Positions 59,881-64,000 of a DNA stretch of 64,000 nucleotides are shown in pieces. Below the pieces are notes generated by a model, which saw only the letters and a program-made list of their open reading frames with translations, searched no databases and was not told the origin of the DNA. The DNA is taken from contig NC_092879.1 of assembly GCF_028372415.1 (NCBI RefSeq), positions 93,582,741 through 93,646,740 on the forward strand. Direction: 5' to 3'. Positions within the stretch are counted from its first letter, which is position 1. Each line of letters begins with the position of its first letter. Origin of the DNA: Notamacropus eugenii (taxonomy: Eukaryota > Chordata > Mammalia > Diprotodontia > Macropodidae). The position numbers were made by a program, and so were the translations under genes.

Positions 59881-60083
59881 CAGGGGTGGGGAACCTGAAG
59901 CCTTGAGGCCACATGTGGCCTTCTAGGTTCTTGGGTGCAGCCTTTTGACTGAGTGCAAGTTTTGCAGAACAAACCTGTTTATGAAGGGGATTTGTTCTGT
60001 GAAGTTTGGATTCAGTCAAAGGGCTGCACTTGAGGACCTAGAGGGTCACATGTGACCTTAAAGTCGCAGGTTCCCCACCCCTG
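59881..60083. mobile_element. hAT-type palindromic non-autonomous element, 203 bp
   Basis: Left end CAGGGGTGGGGAACCTG and right end CAGGTTCCCCACCCCTG are exact 17-bp inverted repeats. The interior is also largely self-complementary ('ggccacatgtggcc' near the left, 'ggtcacatgtgacc' near the right). Flanks ggctacag (59,873-59,880) and ggctagtg (60,084-60,091) agree at six of eight bases, fitting the 8-bp target duplication of hAT elements. There is no transposase, so it would have moved in trans. Confidence 0.92.
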
Positions 60084-60091
60084 GGCTAGTG

Positions 60092-60704
60092 ATCTGCATC
60101 AGGGAAAGGAGGTGCCAAACCAAAGGAATCTCACATTCCTGAAGTACTGAATGAGTGGGGAAATAGTAGAGGTACGTACAGCTTGCCCCTTCTTGGCAGG
60201 CTCCTTACTGTGCAAGGCCTATGGGATTCCTTCCCAGTTTCCCATTGCAAGCACCCAGCTTGACTTCTCTCCTGAGCTGGTCACTAAGTGCACTTGGGAG
60301 ATGAGAAGCAGGCCAGGACAGCAGGATTCTCAAGCCTGAGCTGAGCCTCCCTGCATGCCACTCTAGGCTGCTTTCTGGGCAGAGGCATGTATGTCAGGAG
60401 GAAATCTGAAAGTATTTCACCTCCCTCCCTGCCCTTCTGACCCGTGGAGCCCTGTTTTTCTCCAGGCACAAGCGCGGCAGGGGCTGCTTGGGGCTTTGAA
60501 CTTCTGCCTTTTCTTTCCCAAGTCCTCTGTCCCCTGTAAGGCTCCACCCCCTCTGTCAGCCTCTGGGCCTGAGATGACACAGAGATTCATTTTCTGCTTG
60601 AACAAGGATGGGCACAGGTGCCTCCCCAGATGGCAGCCTGGGCAGACTTGTTTCTTTCACTTCTCAGGAGCTCCAAGATGTGATGGCAGATGGAGCAGGA
60701 GAGA
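60092..60704. other. No recognised feature
   Basis: Frames on both strands at 60.28-60.72 kb overlap without recognisable domains. Confidence 0.5.
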
Positions 60705-60790
60705 GAGAAAGCATTCATAGAGTTCCTACTATGTGCCAGGGCCCATGCTAGGTGCTTTAAGATTCCAGGAAAACCTGACCCATAGGGTCA
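60705..60790 (-). repeat. L2 3' end, antisense
   Basis: 'tcctactatgtgccagggcc' and 'catgctaggtgctttaagat'. Confidence 0.78.
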
Positions 60791-60954
60791 AAGAGTGTTT
60801 GGTGTAAATATGATGAACAATACATTATAGCAGCACAGGGAAATGTGTCACCATTTCACATAATACACCAAGATAATTTGCTGCAGCATGGCATGTGGTA
60901 GAACTGGTCCATCTTGGACACTAGCCAGTGAGTTTAGTTACCTGAAGCTGTAGA

Positions 60955-61210
60955 GGACGGCTAAGTGGTGCAGAAGGTAGAGTGCTGGACCTGGAATCTG
61001 GAAGACCTGGGTTCAAATACAACCTAAGATACTTTATGACCCTGGGCAAGTCCGTTAACCTCTTTTGGCCTCAGTTTCCCTAACTGTGAAATGGAGATAA
61101 CAGTAATACCTACCTCTCAGGATTGTTATGAGGATCAATGAAATGATCATTGTAAAGCCCTTAGCACAGGGGCTGGAGCCCAGTAGGCATTTAACAGATG
61201 CTTTTCCCTT
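60955..61210 (+). repeat. MIR-type SINE, full length
   Basis: The most complete copy: head 'gctaagtggtgcagaaggtag', core 'gaccctgggcaagtccgtta', 'cctcagtttccctaactgtg', then 'attgtaaagcccttagcac' and the 3' end 'agtaggcatttaacagatgc'. The tRNA-like head is not a tRNA gene. Confidence 0.92.
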
Positions 61211-61384
61211 TTCAGATAGCATTGACCCAGCACGTGTTGATACGGACGGTGATGTGCCTAAAGAGTGTTGTCTCTTCTCTCTGTGGTGCAGGAAGTTAAA
61301 GAGTTATGTGTTCATTTCTATGTTTTCTAGGGGAACATGGTGCTATAGAATTATTTAAAATAGAGTGAATCAATGAAGGATCTA

Positions 61385-62225
61385 TGACTGCATTAAGAAC
61401 TAGACCAAGTACCACGTGCACAAAAAAGCATTCTGTCCCTGCCTTCAGTGGGGAGACACTGTGGCCATAGATCATTACGTAGGTAAGACATGTAGAGTCA
61501 ATAGAAAATAGCCTTTGTTAGCTAAGAAGGAAAGTAGTGAGAGGTGGGGAGCCTGGGCAAGGCCTCCCGTGTAAGGTGGCATCTGAACGGAGAGAGATTT
61601 ACTTGGATCCTGTGGTCAAGGTGCCACCTAGGAGCTCTTGGCTCATGCTGTGGAAGGAATGGAATGTACTTCTGCGATGCCATCTCCCTGGACGTAGGCT
61701 GTTTGATGCAATACCACTCCCTACCCATACTGCTGCCTATTTTACTTCTTGGTCCCGATTTTCTGGTGTCTGAGTCTGCTAAGATAGACTCTTGGAGTAT
61801 TTACATGACATTTACCAAATATGTAAAAGGTAGTTTGGGCAGGCAGGGCCCTGCTAACAGCAGGAGTTGGGATTGGGGTGGGGTGGTCAGGAGCTATCCT
61901 CTAGAACATGGTCCTCAGGCCTTGGCACCAGGGATTCCAGGAGTTGGAGGGAGAGGGAGTGCATTCTGGTCACGGGGGCAACTAATGCAAAGGCATGGAG
62001 ACATGGACAAGGATGGGGACAGGGGCAGGCCCAGGCACTTCCTGTGTGGGGAATGAGAAACCAGCTGGGTTTTAGAGTTTGAGGAAAGGAGCAAATGAAG
62101 GAAGCCTGGGAAGGAAGGAAGGGCTTTCAGTGCCCAATAGAGGACTTTGTATGTAATGTTAGAGGCAATTGGGAGCCATTGGAGTTTATCGAACCAGGGA
62201 GATGTGATCAGATCAAGTGCAACGA
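61385..62225 (-). mobile_element. L2 LINE, antisense
   Basis: 'ctgtccctgccttcagtgggg', 'ggcaaggcctcccgtgtaagg', 'actttgtatgtaatgttagag' and 'attgggagccattggagttta'. It ends abruptly against L1 at about 62,226. Confidence 0.8.
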
Positions 62226-63245
62226 CAGCTTTGATTTCCCTTAAAATGTTACTGATATCTTTGATTTTTCTATCACCTTCATTTCCAAATACATCCCTCC
62301 TTTCTTCTCCCCTCCCTAGAGTCACTTCGAATAATAAAAATAATAAAAAGAGGGAAACAAAGCAGTTCAGCAAAACTAACCAATATAGCAACTGAATCTC
62401 GGGGTATTCAGCACTTCTTAAATTGTGGGTCGTGATCCCACGCGCCATTGAAGAAGGGCTGGCCAGTGGGAAAAGTTTAAGAAGCCTTGGACTGTACCAT
62501 CCAGGTTCCATACCCACAGTGTGCCACTTATGCAAAAAGCAAACAGAAACCAAACAAACTTGCCACTCTTCTTTGTGGCTATCTTGGTCCTTGACATTTC
62601 CCAGCATCCATTTTCCTTTGTGTGAGACCCTTCTTCCCCTTCTTGTGGCTGTGGTCATTGTGTATGTGGTTATATTGATTCTGCTTGATTCGCTTTGCCT
62701 TCGTTTATGTGGATCTTTCCTTGCATCTCCATGTTTTTCCCTCTCACACCCATGCATTCACACACATATAGGCACAACTTTCTTATGGCACAGTAATAGT
62801 CCATTACTGTTCAATAGACATTCCATCCATGTCCCGTCATTTATCCATTCCCCAATGGATGGGGACCTTTTTTGTTTCCGGTTTTTTTCTGACCCCAAAT
62901 GTTGCTCTTACAGTTTTGATGTAGTACATTCCTTCCTGGAACTGTTAGATGGAATCTTGACTTCATCCACTATCCAGCAGGGGGCCATTCCCCAGACCCT
63001 CCAGCAGTGATTGGGAGCACTCGCTGGGGTTGGACTTGGGTGGGGGACGGACCACATGCTAAGATACCTTGGGATGAGAAGGTGCCCAGGTGGTTTGCGA
63101 CCTTCAGCGTCCTGTACTCTTTGTTCCCGTTAGTCATTCTTGACAAAGTTTACAGATGGGATGAGAAACCTTCTGTTTGTTTTGATTTGCATTTCTCTTG
63201 AGGCATTCTTTCTTAGAGTGGTCAGAATTTTCTTGATAATCAGGA
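62226..63245 (-). mobile_element. Older L1 3' portion, antisense, with a nested hAT remnant
   Basis: Antisense L1 order: 'agcaaaactaaccaatatagc', 'gtggtcattgtgtatgtggtt', 'ttatccattccccaatggatgg', 'tgatttgcatttctcttgagg'. It is more diverged than the L1s at 10 and 18 kb. The 195-codon + strand frame (62,423-63,010) is antisense to it. Confidence 0.78.
62409..62489. mobile_element. hAT-like internally deleted element, 81 bp, nested in L1
   Basis: Ends CAGCACTTCTTAAATTGTGG and ...AAAGTTTAAGAAGCCTTG are inverted relatives. 'gggtcgtgatcccac' inside is typical of this short hAT family. No matching 8-bp flanks are seen. Confidence 0.6.
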
Positions 63246-64000
63246 TCTCCCTCTCTTCCTAATGATAGATATCACTTCTGGTTGTAGAAATTGTGAGTGA
63301 GAATAGTCATTGCCAACCTCGTGGAAGGTGGAATCCTGTAAGTTGTGTCTGATTTCAGGGCTCATCTGGCAGGCTGCTGATCTGTACATATAATGAATCC
63401 TTGAAAGTTCATCTGGTTTTAGCATTTTTTTAGATGATTTCATGGCATCAAACTTCCAGACACAATTGGGAGTGTTCTGGGGTATTGCAAACGTGACAGC
63501 TGTGGAGGTGTGCAGGGATTGATCTTTGCATACCAGAGAGGGCATGACCCAGATGACAGGTGGTGCTTCTGTTAAAAATCTGATGACCAGGAAATCATTG
63601 ATGAGTGCTAACCACATGACTGGTTTCTTGTCTCTAGAAAAACACAAAAAGGAAACTGGCAACCTTTCCCAGGTGACTGTCTATGACTGACCCCCATCTG
63701 CAGTCACAGTGCAAGCGGGAGAGGTGGACTAAGGGCTTCCAGGTTTCGCACACACATTCCTCTCATCTCCCCGCCTTCAGTAGGCAGGCAAGGGTTCTTG
63801 TCCCTATTTATATATGATGAAAATGGAGCCCAGAAGTCTACTAATAATGGTAGTAACCTCAGTGAAATCCATGGGAATGAAAAAGTGATGGGTCTAACTG
63901 TCCACACTGGACACAGTGGATAAACACCATATCTGTAGCCTGATGTGTCACCCTTGGGGTTGGTCAGCACTGGGCAGGTGCTATAGACTGGCAGGCAGCT
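63246..64000 (-). other. Unrecognised sequence with a 140-codon minus-strand open frame
   Basis: The frame at 63,240-63,662 encodes a mixed-composition peptide with no signal peptide, membrane segment or domain that I know. It abuts an L1, so it may be chance or a decayed repeat or pseudogene. The remaining 63.66-64.0 kb shows nothing further. Confidence 0.25.

Noticed and set aside
60955..61030. tRNA-like sequence
   Set aside because: It is the tRNA-derived head of a MIR SINE that continues into the MIR core; not an independent tRNA gene.
62423..63010. 195-codon + strand frame
   Set aside because: Lies over antisense L1 and the nested hAT relic.

Overview
The window reads as mammalian, most likely marsupial, chromosomal DNA. 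Three signals support this. It carries therian L1 fragments together with many MIR and L2 fossils. It has SINEs made of a MIR-type body fused to an RTE-type tail. It also has an RTE/BovB LINE fragment whose sequence resembles ruminant BovB. CpG is depleted everywhere except one island at about 25.2-27.05 kb. The family names are my own recognition of diagnostic motifs, not the output of a search.

No complete protein-coding gene can be supported. The only gene-like feature is the CpG island. It holds GC boxes, a YY1-type motif and a candidate first exon on the + strand ending at a strong splice donor (GT at 26,211). The last nine bases of that exon are ATG ACC GCG, so it could be a 5' UTR exon or could encode only Met-Thr-Ala. 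I do not recognise the gene. No second exon is evident in the 37.8 kb downstream, so 26.2-64 kb would be a long first intron and 0-25 kb would be upstream flank. Nearly all other open frames are antisense to, or inside, decayed retroelements or simple repeats.

Layout. 0-9 kb: MIR and L2 remnants, one RTE-tailed SINE and an L1 scrap. 9-11.1 kb: an L2 with degenerate reverse transcriptase, split by an L1. 11-16.7 kb: L2 3' ends, MIRs and an L1 tail. 16.7-17.8 kb: a CR1/L3-type LINE. 18.1-19.6 kb: an antisense L2 split by an L1 with a recognisable target-site duplication. 20-24.6 kb: SINEs and antisense L2. 25.2-27.05 kb: CpG island, followed at once by a 208-bp TG microsatellite. 27.3-31 kb: a repeat-poor stretch, the best place to look for conserved regulatory DNA. 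31-64 kb: dense antisense L2, MIRs in both orientations, a CTG repeat at 34.0 kb, a pyrimidine tract at 35.8 kb, the RTE/BovB fragment at 55.4-56.0 kb, L1 5'UTR pieces, and hAT-type non-autonomous DNA elements, the best at 59,881-60,083.

The most unusual structure is a roughly 700-bp sequence present twice in inverted orientation (44,320-45,041 and 57,450-58,152). By eye the copies are about 95% identical, far closer than the old repeats around them. I do not know the family name. It ends in an (AACAAC)n-type tail, and shorter relatives lie at 33.35 and 45.04 kb.
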